Shown here one piece after another: positions 10,069-29,466 of a stretch of 64,000 nt of DNA. This DNA is from Leptospira kirschneri serovar Cynopteri str. 3522 CT (GTDB lineage: Bacteria > Spirochaetota > Leptospiria > Leptospirales > Leptospiraceae). The notes under the pieces are model-generated. The model saw nothing but the letters and a program-made list of their open reading frames with translations. It was not told the origin of the DNA and did not search any database. The position numbers and the translations under genes were made by a program. The DNA is taken from the NCBI RefSeq assembly GCF_000243695.2, contig NZ_AHMN02000008.1, positions 87,001-151,000 of the forward strand, in the 5' to 3' direction. How positions within the stretch are numbered: the stretch's first letter is position 1; every line of letters starts with the position of its first letter.

Positions 10069-10247
10069 TACTACTCGGATACATAAAAAGAATACTATGC
10101 TGCGGTTGTTTCAAAACTTAGAATGTAAGATCCTTTGAAAAAAGGTAATGATTCTAGGTTTGGTCCAATTTCGTGAGAACTTCTATATCTTTAAAAAAAT
10201 TACCTGTTAACTTTTAATACGATTTTCATACGTTCGGGTAATAATAG
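10069..10247 (+). repeat. Dispersed ~180-bp repeat, copy 2
   Basis: Full-length partner of 3511-3686: same order of words from the ACTCGGATACATAAAAA start to the CGTTCGGGTAATAATAG end, at roughly 75-80 percent identity by eye. It is non-coding, just downstream of the kinase gene ending at 10285. Confidence 0.55.
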
Positions 10248-10284
10248 ATGTAAAACTCTTACAAATTGATAACCATTCCGGAAT

Positions 10285-11736
10285 TTATAGCTTTTTTTCA
10301 ACAGCTCCTTTTTGTTCCGGAAATCGGATTTCAAATTTAGTTCCCGGATCCAAAATCTCAAGATGTAATTTACCCTGGATTTGTTTCGTGAGAATATTAA
10401 CAAGTTGTAATCCAAGAGTTTCATGATTTTTATTTATCATCTCTTTCGGAATTCCCTTTCCATTATCTTCAATGGTTACGATCGTACTACCCAATTCGCA
10501 ACGAGCGATAATTTTTAAAAGCCCTTCATAACCATCTGGGAACGCGTATTTGATGGCATTTGTGACCAGTTCACAAACGATGAGTCCAAGTGAAATTGCA
10601 ATGTTCATGCTTAAGACCAAACCTTGGGCTTCTACCAAATGTTTAATTTTTAAACCTACCCCATATAAATTCCAAAGATTTTCTAAAAGCATATTCAAAT
10701 AACTATGAAAATCCACATGAGAAAGATCGTTGGATTTATAAAGTTCGTTATGAACCAAGGACATAGAAAAAACTCTGCTCTCCGTATCCTTTAATAAATT
10801 ATAAAGTTCTTTTGCAGTGAGATTCCTAGACATGGCGTTGTCCGCCTGTAGATTTAAAAGAGAAATCATGATCTGCATGTTGTTTTTGACTCTATGATGA
10901 ATTTCCTGAATCAAAGCGTCTTTTTCCGCAAGAGTAGCAAGAATCGATTCTTTATTTCGAACCATCTCGGTAATATCCGTGACGACCGCCAAATCTAAAA
11001 TTTGATTCTGATAACGAAACTTATAAACAGTAGTATCCGCGATCAATTTTTCTCCGTCCTTTTTTTTGTGAACAAAAGAGGAAGCTTGATTGGCTCCGAA
11101 TTGAAAGAAAATAATTTCCTGTTTTACTTTATCGAAATCAGACAGTTCAAAAATCTGTAGAATCGACTTACCAATCAAATCCTTCTCTTCGTAACCGTAT
11201 TTTTCAAGAACGGCTCGATTGATTTCTAAAATTTTCAAAGAGTCGTGTTCAAATAAAAAAGCCGGATGAGGATTGTATTGAAAAAACAAACGATACCTTT
11301 CTTCGTTTTCTTGTTCAAAAACGTTTTTCTTTTCAAGTTCCAAAGCTAAACGATTTCTTTCGTAAGCAAAAACGAGAGAACGACTTAAGGAATAAGAGTC
11401 GAACTTACCCTTATAAACGTAATCCTGTGCTCCTATCTGAAGAGCATTTACAGTAATCTCTTTGTCTTCCGCTCCGCTACAAATGATCACAGGAATTTGA
11501 GGAAACCTTCTTTTAATTTCGGATAACGCTTCCAAACCGGCCCGATCTGGAAGAGAAAGATCCAACATCACTAAATCGGGACTTTCATTGGTGATGAGAC
11601 TAAGCCCGGCGGAGAAATCGGCGCTACGACTGATCTGAAAAGAAGGACTTTGAGATTCACCCAGATATTCCTGAATCAATCTGTAATCCGCGTTTGAATC
11701 CTCGATCAAAAGAACTGAAAAAGTATCTTTAAACAT
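10285..11736 (-). CDS. Receiver-PAS-HisKA_2 histidine kinase
   Basis: A 483-residue cytosolic kinase with an N-terminal receiver domain (residues 1-125, acceptor Asp in VMLDLSLPD), a PAS domain (about 150-260) and a C-terminal HisKA_2/HATPase module with the phosphorylated His around 280 in [11 protein letters not shown] and the N/G boxes ([24 protein letters not shown]). It has no membrane segment. HisKA_2 kinases usually lack an adjacent DNA-binding partner and often pass phosphate to single-domain or GGDEF regulators. The kinase gene upstream on the same strand ends 22 bases before it, so the two probably form one operon and the receiver here may accept phosphate from that kinase. Confidence 0.92.
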   Translation of the reverse strand: MFKDTFSVLLIEDSNADYRLIQEYLGESQSPSFQISRSADFSAGLSLITNESPDLVMLDLSLPDRAGLEALSEIKRRFPQIPVIICSGAEDKEITVNALQIGAQDYVYKGKFDSYSLSRSLVFAYERNRLALELEKKNVFEQENEERYRLFFQYNPHPAFLFEHDSLKILEINRAVLEKYGYEEKDLIGKSILQIFELSDFDKVKQEIIFFQFGANQASSFVHKKKDGEKLIADTTVYKFRYQNQILDLAVVTDITEMVRNKESILATLAEKDALIQEIHHRVKNNMQIMISLLNLQADNAMSRNLTAKELYNLLKDTESRVFSMSLVHNELYKSNDLSHVDFHSYLNMLLENLWNLYGVGLKIKHLVEAQGLVLSMNIAISLGLIVCELVTNAIKYAFPDGYEGLLKIIARCELGSTIVTIEDNGKGIPKEMINKNHETLGLQLVNILTKQIQGKLHLEILDPGTKFEIRFPEQKGAVEKKL

Positions 11737-11758
11737 AAGAATGAAACTCTCTACATAT

Positions 11759-12790
11759 TCATCGTTCTAAAATAAATTCTCGTGGTAAACGTATGATGAC
11801 ACCGAAACCGGAAGTACGATCGGTTTCTATTTCCAGATTGCCTCCGTGAAGTTCCGCAATCCTTTTACAAAAAAAAAGTCCCGTTCCAGACCCAGAAAGT
11901 TCTTCCGATGAATGAAACGTTCTAAACAAATCTATGAAATAATTTTTTTCCAAATAATGAACACCTATCCCATTATCTATAACTTGAATTAGGTGAAACT
12001 GAGATTTAGAGTCGCAGGAAATACAAACTTTACACGCCGCGTTTTTATTTCTAAATCGAATAGAATTTGAAATTAGGTTTAAAAAAAGTTCTTTGAGAAG
12101 AGACTTACTTCCTAAAATATCCGGAAATTCCCCTTGAACCTCAACGTGTAGACTGGTATTTATTAGATTTTCATGAAGAACTGTAATACTTTCCTCTAAA
12201 ATTTTTTGAAGAGAAACTGTTTTAAATACATTTCTTTCCTTTTCGATTTTTAAAAATAAAAGCAAACCGTTAATCCGCTCCCAAAGACGTTGGGAGGATT
12301 GGATACTAAACTGTAAAAACTCTTTGCCTTTTTCATTTAGAGAGTTTGAATATTTTTCGTATAAAAGATTTAAAAAAGTATTCTGATTTCGTATCGGTTC
12401 TTGCAAATCATGATACATCCTGGAAACAATAGCCGCAATTTCCATTTCCTTTGTTTTAATTTTTAAGTCTGAAATTTCTAAAAAAAGAAATTCACTTTCC
12501 TCGAATTTTTGTTTAGTCATAGAACCTTGAAAATCTACTTTTTCTCTAAAAGAATTCAAAAGTTGTTCTTCAAAAAAGATCGTTCGGTTAAATTCACAAT
12601 TTCTAAATCTTTCTAATAAAGATGAATTTTGAAAGGAGAGTATTTGATCTAATCTTTGGTTTATTAACTCTTGAGCTCGAGAAGCAAAGCAAACTTTTAC
12701 AAAAGAAGAATTGCAATTTATAATACGCAAATCACTATTTAAAATGGCGATTGGAGCCCTTAAATGAGACAAAATTTGGCATTCAATCAT
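11759..12790 (-). CDS. PAS histidine kinase (phytochrome-type HisKA)
   Basis: A 343-residue cytosolic kinase. The N-terminus is a PAS-like domain ([16 protein letters not shown]). The dimerisation helix carries [12 protein letters not shown] near residue 145, an HDLxEP H-box typical of phytochrome-class kinases, followed by HATPase motifs [17 protein letters not shown] and [18 protein letters not shown]. Its last strand, [11 protein letters not shown], is complete. I prefer ATG at 12788-12790 because AAGGA lies nine bases upstream; TTG two codons earlier is possible. It is first in a two-gene unit with the receiver-PAS kinase that follows after 22 bases, suggesting a relay. Confidence 0.88.
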   Translation of the reverse strand: MIECQILSHLRAPIAILNSDLRIINCNSSFVKVCFASRAQELINQRLDQILSFQNSSLLERFRNCEFNRTIFFEEQLLNSFREKVDFQGSMTKQKFEESEFLFLEISDLKIKTKEMEIAAIVSRMYHDLQEPIRNQNTFLNLLYEKYSNSLNEKGKEFLQFSIQSSQRLWERINGLLLFLKIEKERNVFKTVSLQKILEESITVLHENLINTSLHVEVQGEFPDILGSKSLLKELFLNLISNSIRFRNKNAACKVCISCDSKSQFHLIQVIDNGIGVHYLEKNYFIDLFRTFHSSEELSGSGTGLFFCKRIAELHGGNLEIETDRTSGFGVIIRLPREFILER

Positions 12791-14567
12791 TTCCAATGAT
12801 CCTTAGTATACCTTGAAAAAGTCTCATATAAGATTCTCAAAAACGAACTCTTTAAATTTCAGTAGAATAAATGCTAATCTAGATTTTTTGACCTACTTTT
12901 ATTATCGTAAAAAAAGTAATTATCTCAATAAAAATGTCAATCCTGGTTGTTATTTTTTTACGAATTTCAGAATATTCTTTTTTTCGAATTTATATTCCTT
13001 TAATTTTCCCGATTCCAAAATAGCTCATTTACTTTCAATTTTCAGCAAATGTTTTGTCCCATTTCATGTGTTTTCGAACAAATCATAACAAAACAAGACG
13101 TTTGAATTTCAAAAATTATTACGTATCCTAATTTATCTTAGCATTTATTCAGAGTTATATAATCAAATATCCAATTTTTGGCGTTAAAACAGTGTTTTGC
13201 GATCAACATTAGGATACTCAATTTCGAGTCTGCCCTTGAAGAATCTAAAACGCGATTCATAAAGAGAGTTTTGCTGAGCTTTAGGGAACAAGACTCTTTA
13301 GTTTTAGAAAAATGTGGGAACTCATACATTGGATTGAAGATTCAAAATTGATTTATTCAAAATTTTAAGACAGATTCTTTATAGAAATTAATAATATAAA
13401 TTTATTCTAATTTTTTATAAAAAAGGAATCTCTATACTATAAAAACTTATGAAACGAATATCAAAAAGAAACATGGATTTTTACGAAAATGTAGTATATC
13501 CTACAATTTATGCACCATTCATTCCGGAATCTATATTTTTTTGAAGTAGTTCCTACATTTTAGCTTTTGAGTTCAAGATTTGATTCTATTCTCCTTTGTA
13601 GTAATATAAGAATCTTTTTATTTAACATGAATAATACGAAAGAGATCAATGCTAGGAAACTTTAGTAAAACGCTCTCTATCATAACCAACCTACAAGTAT
13701 TTGGATTTCAATATAAATCTGTCGGAATTACGACAAATCCTCTGTAAAACTTACACCTCCAACGCGAATCCATAAGGAGCATTGCATGAGTTTTCTCTAA
13801 TTTTGGGTGGCAACTCAATGAATTGCTTCCCATGGGTCGCAATTCAGGTGGGAAAATTTGAAAGATTTTTCTTTATCAGAAAAACATACTTTTTGCAAGT
13901 AAAAAGACTCATTCTTGTCGGAACACTTGAAAAATATGCGTTTTGCTGAGTTCTTTAACGCGACCCTTAGGAGAGAGCGTTCAGCTGAGTTCAATTTTGA
14001 TTCTAAAATCCTATTCAACTTGTGGGGTTGGTTATGTTTCTCTCAAACTAAAGCCGTCTCACTCCCGATGGATCGTTCGACAGGTCGCGTTTGAAATTCA
14101 TGTTAAAATAGATTTTTAATTTTTGCAATGGCTGCAAAGCGGCGATTTCATGCAGAAATTAGATTTTATACAGATTTCATTATCACTGATCAATCTAATG
14201 TAAACAATTTCATTTTTATAAAACTCAATTTTTCCGTGAAAATGTGGGAACTCATACGAACTCCCAACTACAAAAAATAAATGTTTAAAAATTCGTAATG
14301 TTACTTAATTTGTAAGAACTATCACAAATCTAAATTTTACAGATAAATTTTGAAAATGTAGGAACTCATACAATTTTAAAAACAGAAATGTCTATTATCA
14401 AGCGACGGGGCTACTTTTATAGATATTCTTTCAAATTTTCTTATCACTGATCTTTATAGAATAAGTAGTACCATGAATTTTGAGACAAAATTCTAAGACA
14501 CTCTTATTCTATAATTCTAAGCAACACTCTAGAATCCTTCAAGGAAAGATTCAGTGGAAATGTAAGT
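12791..14567. other. 1.8-kb gene desert with decayed repeats
   Basis: No gene is supported. Short repeats of the GTGGGAACTCAT or GTAGTTCCTACA type occur near 13310, 13545, 14236, 14310 and 14352. TTTTGCTGAGTT words occur near 13280 and 13936, and a CGGCGATTTCATGCA word near 14140 matches 9465. The block at 14260-14300 (GAACTCCCAAC, ATGTTTAAAAAT) resembles 21390-21450. The open frame at 13815-14018 on the reverse strand (67 codons) lies in repeat DNA and is not credible. Confidence 0.6.
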
Positions 14568-15026
14568 TTAAGGAGAAACCGTAATTGTTTCTATAATCAC
14601 CGACTTTGTAGGTTTATCTTGAAATCCTGTTTCCGTTTCTGAAATCGTTTCTACTATATCTATTCCTTCTGTAACCCTTCCAAAGACAGCATGTTTATTA
14701 TCTAAGTAAAAATTATCTCTTACATTGATAAAAAACTGAGATCCGCCCGTATTCGGTCCTGCATTTGCCATCGAAAGAGTAAATTTTTCGTTCTTCAGAT
14801 CCTTATGAAACTCGTCTTGGATTTTATAACCAGGTCCACCGGTCCCATTTCCAATGGGACAACCTCCCTGAATCATAAAATTTTTAATAACTCGATGGAA
14901 TGTAAGTCCATTGTAAAATCCATCTTTGGCCAATTTGATAAAATTACCCGCAGTAATAGGAGCCTTTTCCTCATCCAAATAAACCGAAAAGTTTCCAAAA
15001 TTTGTTTTAAATATCGCAGTCGACAT
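14568..15026 (-). CDS. Peptidyl-prolyl isomerase, cyclophilin type
   Basis: Catalyses cis-trans isomerisation of Xaa-Pro bonds in the cytosol. The 152-residue protein is a single compact cyclophilin domain: [21 protein letters not shown] with the catalytic Arg in [41 protein letters not shown], and [14 protein letters not shown]. It has no signal peptide, which separates it from the exported PpiA type. It is isolated between a gene desert and the divergent adenylate cyclase unit. Confidence 0.93.
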   Translation of the reverse strand: MSTAIFKTNFGNFSVYLDEEKAPITAGNFIKLAKDGFYNGLTFHRVIKNFMIQGGCPIGNGTGGPGYKIQDEFHKDLKNEKFTLSMANAGPNTGGSQFFINVRDNFYLDNKHAVFGRVTEGIDIVETISETETGFQDKPTKSVIIETITVSP

Positions 15027-15227
15027 TCTATTCTTCTTTAACTCCTCTATTTTAAGAATTTATTTCCACTTTCCGATACTAGAGTACGATAGAAAGCGAT
15101 TTCTTACGAAAAACGAACAAAAACGCTGGAATTAAGTAATTATACTATTTTAAAGGAATTCCGAAAACAAAATAGAATGTTCTTCTCGAAGGAAATATTT
15201 TTTTTTGGATCTTAAGAGTCTTTATTT

Positions 15228-20182
<4,955 letters not shown>

Positions 20183-20193
<11 letters not shown>

Positions 20194-21304
20194 AATTCTT
20201 TTATCTTTCATACTATTTTTGATTTCTTTTTCTATTTTTGGAGAAGACTACTTAGAATGGAAACCGGTTCCTGAAGCGGGAGGTTACTTGGTTGAAATCA
20301 AGGATTCCGGCGGAAGAATCACCAGAGAAAAAACGAAGTCTACTCGTTTCGAAGTGAATTTACCTCCTGGAGTCTACGAACATAGGATTGGTGTTCTCAA
20401 TAAATTTGGAAGAGTTTCCGTGTTTACCGATTGGATTTCTTTTGAAGTAATCCTTTCCAGAGCTCCTTTTATCAATCCGGATTCTAACGCTAAACTTTTA
20501 AAAGAAAAATTAGGATCTCACTTAACCGTCAAAGGTGATAACTTCACGGAAGCGATGAACGTTACTCTCCTTTTGCCTTCGGGTGAAACAATCAAACCGG
20601 ACTTCGAATTCGTTAATTCTAAAGAAATCAAACTCAAAATAGAGAATCTAAATCTCAAAAACGGAAGTTATACACTTTCTCTGGAAAATCCTAGAAATAA
20701 AAAAACAGCTAAAAAAGGTTTTTTGATCCTTGCAGATTCCGAGGAAGAACTTGCGCAAATCACTAAACGAAGTGAACAGGAAAATCAAGTCACATCTCCG
20801 GGAATTCAATGGGGTCCCGCAATTCAATCTTCGGTTTTGCCCGGTTGGGGACAATACAACCAAGATAAAAAATACAAACGTTGGATTTTTCCAATTTTAA
20901 TTTTAGGAGCAATCGCTTTTTCTGCAGAACGTTTTTCGGCATACAATTCTAGTTTATCAGCTTTGAATCAAAGTAAAACCTTAAACCAAACTTTCTTTTT
21001 GATGAACGACCCTACTCTTACTTCCTTGGCGGCTTATAATTATATACAAGGACAATCCGATTATTCAAATTCATCTTCTCTTTACAATCAGCTCAACGTT
21101 TCTTTGGAGATCATAGCAGTATTATATTTACTAAACATACTGGACGCCGCTTTAGTTGGGTCCACAAATTCCGAATCATCTACTTCCGAAGGAAAAGTAA
21201 TTCCATTTTTTAAGACAAGACGATTAGAGTCCATCCAAGCGGAACGTCCTTCCGGAAACTTTTTTCCAAATTCATTTGAATTCGGTATAAAAATTTTTCT
21301 ATAA
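20183..21304 (+). CDS. Exported protein with Fn3/IPT-like N-terminus, membrane-associated C-terminus
   Basis: A 373-residue protein that I cannot name. A signal peptide (residues 1-20, ending IFGED) is followed by a [17 protein letters not shown] strand that repeats the logic of the FecR protein's Fn3-like modules, an IPT/TIG-like segment ([13 protein letters not shown]), then a hydrophobic helix ([18 protein letters not shown]) and a second one ([21 protein letters not shown]) as in DUF5683-type proteins. AAGGA six bases before the ATG lies inside the FecR gene. The double overlap implies one polycistronic, translationally coupled unit with the cyclase. It may be a membrane or periplasmic partner of the same sensory complex. 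Confidence 0.75.
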
Positions 21305-21655
21305 TTTCAGTAAAACAAAATATTCTAATTTAATGTGAGTAAAACAAAAAAGATCGCTCTATAAAAATCCGATTTTTCGATAAAAAATAAATATGGAACT
21401 CCCACCGACTGGAGTCACAAAAAATGGATGTTTAAAAATCTGTAATCTGCAAAACTCCACACAAATTTATATTCCAACGTGAGTTTGTGGGGAAATCCAT
21501 GATTTACACCAACTTAAAAAAATTGGGATCTGAACTTTACAGATCAATTCCTAAAATGTGGGAATTATAGCAAATCAAGATTTTAGAAATAAATTCTTAA
21601 ATTGTAGGAACTCATACTTTTAGAAAATTCTTTCTTACGCCCTGCTCACGTCAAA
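21305..21655. other. Non-coding gap with short repeats
   Basis: Convergent gap without a gene. It holds GTGGGAATTATAG- and GTAGGAACTCATAC-type repeats near 21556 and 21602, and a block near 21391-21450 resembling 14250-14300. No classical terminator is visible for either flanking gene. Confidence 0.6.
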
Positions 21656-23527
21656 TTAAACTAGATTTTGAAGCTCTTCCCAACGATTCAATTTTAAAGA
21701 TAAGACAGAATGAATCTCCGTTAGACGATTTCCAACGTTGGCTAACTCTTCCGGTTTTGTGGTTCCGGATTGCAAAATATCCGTAAGACTACGTTCTTCT
21801 TTTTCCAACAATGAAATTTCGGACTCCAAAACTTCTAATTCCTTTTTCTGTTGAAAACTCATCCCCTTTTTATTTTTAGTAGAATCAGCTTCTTTAGGTT
21901 TAATCTCCAATTCTTTTTTTTCTTTTTGCTTATTTAGATAATTAGTATATTCTAAATATTCGGAATAGTTTCCTGGAAATTTTTCTACAACTCCCTCTCC
22001 CTGAAAAGTAAAAAGATAATCCACGGTTCGGTCCATAAAATATCGATCATGAGAAACCACCAATACACAACCATCAAACTCCGCTAAAAATTCCTCTAAA
22101 ACGGAAAGTGTTCTAATGTCCAAATCGTTCGTTGGCTCGTCCAAAATCAAAAAGTTAGGATTAGTCATCAGAATCGAAACGAGATAGAGTCTTCTTTTTT
22201 CTCCGCCGGATAAATTTTTAATATAACTACCTTGTAATCTAGTATCAAAAAGGAAGAGTTCCAACATATCAGCAGCGCTTAAAACTCGATCGTCGTTCAT
22301 TTTAATCGACACCCCGCATTCCTTTTTGATATATTCGATCACCCTCATATCGCCCGAAAGTTCCTTGGAAACCTGATCAAAATAACCGAAATTCGTATTC
22401 ATTCCCACACTTACGTCTCCGGAATCAGGTTTTTCCCGACCTACGATTATATCCAGAAGTGTAGACTTTCCTATTCCGTTCGGTCCTACGACTCCGATCC
22501 GTTCCCCGTTCTTAAATGTATAAGAAAAACCGTATATAATTGGTTTATGATATGATTTTCTAAGATTTTTCAGTTCTAAAATCTTTTTTCCGAGTTTTTT
22601 ACCGGAAACTGAAAAATCCAAAACGATTTCCTTTCCTGCCTTTTTGCGACTCAACACTTCGAGAGCTCGATCAGTTCTGCCTTTTTGTTTGGTTCCTCTC
22701 GCTTTGGGTTGTCTGCGAAGCCATTCTAATTCCTTTTTAAGAAACTGTTTTTCTTTCTGTTCCGTTTTTTCACGGATCACTTCGGCCTCTGCTTTTTTTT
22801 CCAAATAAAATCCAAAATTCCCCGGAAACGAATTTAGATTTCCACTTTCCAATTCCAAGATACGATCCGTTACTTCTTCCAAAAAATAACGATCATGAGT
22901 GACCAGTAGAATCGCTTTTTTAGTCTCAACCAAATAATCTTGAAGCCAAAGAATCGTTTCCACGTCCAGATGATTGGTCGGTTCGTCTAACACTAGAAGA
23001 TTGGATTCTTCGATCAGAGTCTGAACCAAAACAACTTTTTTAAACATTCCACCAGACAAAGAACCCATCTTTACATTCAGATCTAGAATCTCTAATTCTT
23101 TTAAAATGGACCGAAACCAAGACTCCAGTTCCCAAGCTCCGAGTCTGTCCATTTCCTGCATCAAACGATTGTATTCTTTTTCAATTTCCGAATCGCCCAA
23201 GTCTAAACGTCCACAAATTGATTCGTAAGAACGAATCGTTTTCAAAATGGGACTTTGACTGGAAAAAATATGTTCTATGATAGTATGATTTGGATCGAAG
23301 GAGGGTGACTGAGACAAAACCGCAATCTTTAGAATTTTATTCCTTAAGATCTGTCCACTGTCAGGAACTTCCATTCCTGCAAGCATTTTTAAAAGGGTAG
23401 TCTTACCGGAACCGTTAATTCCTAAAATTCCTATTTTTTCCCCTTCGTTAATTCCAAAACTGATTTGATTGAGTAATACCTTAGAACCTATCTCTTTGGA
23501 AATCTTATCGACGGAAATTAAATTCAT
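21656..23527 (-). CDS. ABC-F family ATPase (Uup-like)
   Basis: A cytosolic protein with two ATP-binding cassettes and no membrane domain, in the family that acts on ribosomes or translation. The 623 residues hold Walker A GINGSGKTT near 36 and GPNGIGKST near 355, two LSGG signatures (LSGGMFKKV, LSGGEKRRL), two Walker B motifs (LVLDEPTNHLD, LILDEPTNDLD), the interdomain linker with KARGTKQKGRTDRA, and a C-terminal coiled coil (KKELEVLESEISLLEKEE) as in Uup. Which ABC-F subgroup it belongs to, and whether it protects against antibiotics, cannot be told from sequence alone. Confidence 0.93.
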   Translation of the reverse strand: MNLISVDKISKEIGSKVLLNQISFGINEGEKIGILGINGSGKTTLLKMLAGMEVPDSGQILRNKILKIAVLSQSPSFDPNHTIIEHIFSSQSPILKTIRSYESICGRLDLGDSEIEKEYNRLMQEMDRLGAWELESWFRSILKELEILDLNVKMGSLSGGMFKKVVLVQTLIEESNLLVLDEPTNHLDVETILWLQDYLVETKKAILLVTHDRYFLEEVTDRILELESGNLNSFPGNFGFYLEKKAEAEVIREKTEQKEKQFLKKELEWLRRQPKARGTKQKGRTDRALEVLSRKKAGKEIVLDFSVSGKKLGKKILELKNLRKSYHKPIIYGFSYTFKNGERIGVVGPNGIGKSTLLDIIVGREKPDSGDVSVGMNTNFGYFDQVSKELSGDMRVIEYIKKECGVSIKMNDDRVLSAADMLELFLFDTRLQGSYIKNLSGGEKRRLYLVSILMTNPNFLILDEPTNDLDIRTLSVLEEFLAEFDGCVLVVSHDRYFMDRTVDYLFTFQGEGVVEKFPGNYSEYLEYTNYLNKQKEKKELEIKPKEADSTKNKKGMSFQQKKELEVLESEISLLEKEERSLTDILQSGTTKPEELANVGNRLTEIHSVLSLKLNRWEELQNLV

Positions 23528-23569
23528 AAGATGGATACTTCAAGTTTCAAAGTATAAGGACAAGTGTTT

Positions 23570-25009
23570 TTAACTTTTGAATATAATTTGAAACTTGGTT
23601 CCTTTTTCCTTTCCAGGAGGAAGAAGAATGAACTTACCTCTCAATTGTCTTGCAAGAATTCCCACAAGTTTTAAACCCAAGGATTCAGATTTATCTAAAT
23701 CGAATTCTTCTGGCATACCAATTCCGTTATCTTCAACTTCTAATATAGATTCCAGCACGTCCAATCTAAGATGTACCGAAATCGTTCCATCCTTTCCGTC
23801 AGAAAAAGCGTATTTTAAAGAATTGGTAGCGAGTTCATTGACGATCAATCCCAATGGAATCGCGGTTTCGATAGAAACAAAATTCGGTTTGGAAGAAATT
23901 TTGAACTCCACTTTTTTTTCTTTTCCAAAAGAATGAAGAAGGCTGACCAGAAGAGTACTTAGATAATCATAAAAATCTATTTTTGTAATATTCTCGGATT
24001 GATATAATTCTTTATGGATCAAAGCCATAGATTGAATTCTACGTTCACATTCCTTAAGAATATGAGAAATCCTTTCGTTTCCGTAGTGTTCTGATTGTAA
24101 ACTCAAAAGACTAGTCACCACTTGTAGATTGTTCTTTACCCTGTGATGAATTTCTTTTAACATCACTTCTTTTTCTTCTAAAGTTTTTTTCAGTTTTTCT
24201 TCATCGTGTTTTCTTTCTGTAATGTCCCGAATGATCTGAGTCGCGCCAATCAGATTATGAGAAGAATCTCGGATAGAACTATAACTAATTTCGAATATAG
24301 CCGAATCCTGCACTAAACCCTGCATCGCTCTTTCGGTAGTATATACTTCTCCTCGAAGTGCACGGCTCCAGTTTTCGATAACCACACTCCGTTCCACAGG
24401 ATCCAAGATGAGTTCTGGAAGTAGATTTCCTTCCTCTATTTTTTTACCATAGAGTTTCCAAAAACTAAGTTCAAAGGAAGAGTTAAAAGCGATCACTCTA
24501 AAATGAATATCTACAGCACAGATGGCATCTTTAGTACCTTCAATTACCCCAAGAAGTCTTTCCTGAGTAATTTTGAGTTTAGAACGAAGCCTTTCTAGTT
24601 CTAATTCCATTCGTTTTCTAAAATTGATATTTTTGACTACTACTTGAAAATACTGAACTTCGTTTTCAAAAAAAGCTGTGGCGGTCACTTCTACAAATAA
24701 GGTAGAGCCGTCCTTTCGAATGAATTCTTCTTCAATGGCCCCAACTACCATGCCCTCTTGACTCATTTTCTGAATTCTTTCTCTTACAACACCTTGAGAT
24801 CTTGGATGAACAAATTGAAGGACCGGCTTTCCAATCACCTCTTCGATCGAATCATAACCAAGCATCCGAATCAATGTATCATTTGCTCTTAGAATTTTTC
24901 CTTCAGAATGAATCGCCAAACCATCCTGAGAAAGATCAAAAAAGAACTGATAGTGTTTGATTGAAATCGGCTCTATGGAATCCAAGTTATCCATCCTACA
25001 ATTGAGCAT
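23570..25009 (-). CDS. PAS-PAS HisKA_2 histidine kinase
   Basis: Cytosolic kinase of about 479 residues. Two PAS domains (roughly 15-130 with GKILRANDTLIRMLGYDS, and 150-265 with HFRVIAFNSSFELSF), each followed by PAC-type strands, precede a HisKA_2 module whose phosphoacceptor lies around His288 in [14 protein letters not shown] and G boxes follow (NELATNSLKYAF, DNGIGMPE, GLKLVGILARQL). The start is uncertain: ATG 25009, ATG 24994 (with AGG directly before it) and TTG 25048 are all in frame. The gene ends 42 bases before the ABC-F gene on the same strand. Domain build is the same as the kinase at 10285 without the receiver. Confidence 0.9.
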   Translation of the reverse strand: MLNCRMDNLDSIEPISIKHYQFFFDLSQDGLAIHSEGKILRANDTLIRMLGYDSIEEVIGKPVLQFVHPRSQGVVRERIQKMSQEGMVVGAIEEEFIRKDGSTLFVEVTATAFFENEVQYFQVVVKNINFRKRMELELERLRSKLKITQERLLGVIEGTKDAICAVDIHFRVIAFNSSFELSFWKLYGKKIEEGNLLPELILDPVERSVVIENWSRALRGEVYTTERAMQGLVQDSAIFEISYSSIRDSSHNLIGATQIIRDITERKHDEEKLKKTLEEKEVMLKEIHHRVKNNLQVVTSLLSLQSEHYGNERISHILKECERRIQSMALIHKELYQSENITKIDFYDYLSTLLVSLLHSFGKEKKVEFKISSKPNFVSIETAIPLGLIVNELATNSLKYAFSDGKDGTISVHLRLDVLESILEVEDNGIGMPEEFDLDKSESLGLKLVGILARQLRGKFILLPPGKEKGTKFQIIFKS

Positions 25010-25276
25010 GCTTAGAAATTTAGAAGGAAAGTCAATCAAAGCCGACAAACGTCCGAAATTATCAAAAAACTAAGATTTTATGTCAAAATCGATCTCTCAA
25101 GAAATAAATGTTTTTTCGAGATTGAAAATTTCTATTTTGATTAGCATTTTCTAAAAAAATGATTTTTTTTGATTAGTATTCGATCATTTGAGAATATTCC
25201 TTTTCTTTGAAACATTTTTGCTATTATTTTGCTTGTTTCCGATTCGAAAGCAGAAATAATTTTCGTTAATAAAAAG

Positions 25277-28330
<3,054 letters not shown>

Positions 28331-28337
28331 AGAAAAT

Positions 28338-28384
28338 AAATTTAGGAGTTTAAATTTATACTCATTCAAACTCCTTTAAATTTT
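28338..28384. terminator. Bidirectional terminator-like hairpin
   Basis: AAATTTAGGAGTTT and AAACTCCTTTAAATTT form a long stem with a 16-base loop, ending in a T run, between the converging hybrid kinase and cNMP-binding genes. AAA/TTT ends on both sides let it serve both strands. Confidence 0.6.
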
Positions 28385-28405
28385 AGAAATACGATTTTTA
28401 AAAAA

Positions 28406-28882
<477 letters not shown>

Positions 28883-29466
28883 AATATTCTCGAAATGTGA
28901 GTGTAAATCTCAGTTTAAATAAATGCAAGCAGGTTAGATGTACAGATATACAAAAATGTCTTCGAGTTCTTAGAAAGAACTATCTTTCGTGTTTAAATTC
29001 GAGCACATCCCCAATCGATTTTTATATAAATTTTGTTATCAAAGATTCATCCAAAAATTAGAATTCCTATTCAAAAAATAAAACCATTTTTACTTCAAAC
29101 AAATAGAATTCAATGATTCGTTTTCTCAAATCCAGAAAATTCGATCCAAAGTCGCTTAATCGCTTAAATCCCGTTAAACGAAATATAAACATATTGGATC
29201 GTAAAGTCATAATTACTTACAAAAACTTCGAAAACTAACTACAATTTTTTGCGAAAATGTATAGATCGCACCCATTGAAAATCTATGACTTTTTTGAAAT
29301 AGATCTTACATTTTAACCAACCCGTAAATTATTTCTGTAAAAAAAATAAATAAACTTATAGTTAAGAATATTATAATACAGATTGAATTTCTATTTCCTT
29401 ACAATTCAATTAGATCCAAGATAAAAAATCGTGGACATATTTCAATTAGAACCGAAATAGAAAAGA
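28883..29466. other. Non-coding gap
   Basis: Divergent gap of 584 bases, AT-rich. There is one degenerate short repeat near 29300 (AGATCTTACATTTTA). I see no gene and no clear regulatory structure. Confidence 0.55.

Larger units (their letters stand above)
9255..10284. other. Non-coding, repeat-rich region
   Basis: No gene is supported. In order it holds a terminator-like hairpin, a TGCAAAA...CGGCGATTTTATGCA word shared with 14125-14170, three exact 46-bp tandem repeats, a stretch shared with 40965-41030 (TGTAAAGTTCAAATC and CGAATTCACGTTA), a GC-richer imperfect inverted repeat, and copy 2 of the ~180-bp repeat. Confidence 0.65.

Noticed and set aside
13815..14018. Small reverse-strand gene (67 codons)
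   Set aside because: Lies in decayed repeat DNA, has no ribosome binding site and no protein-like pattern.
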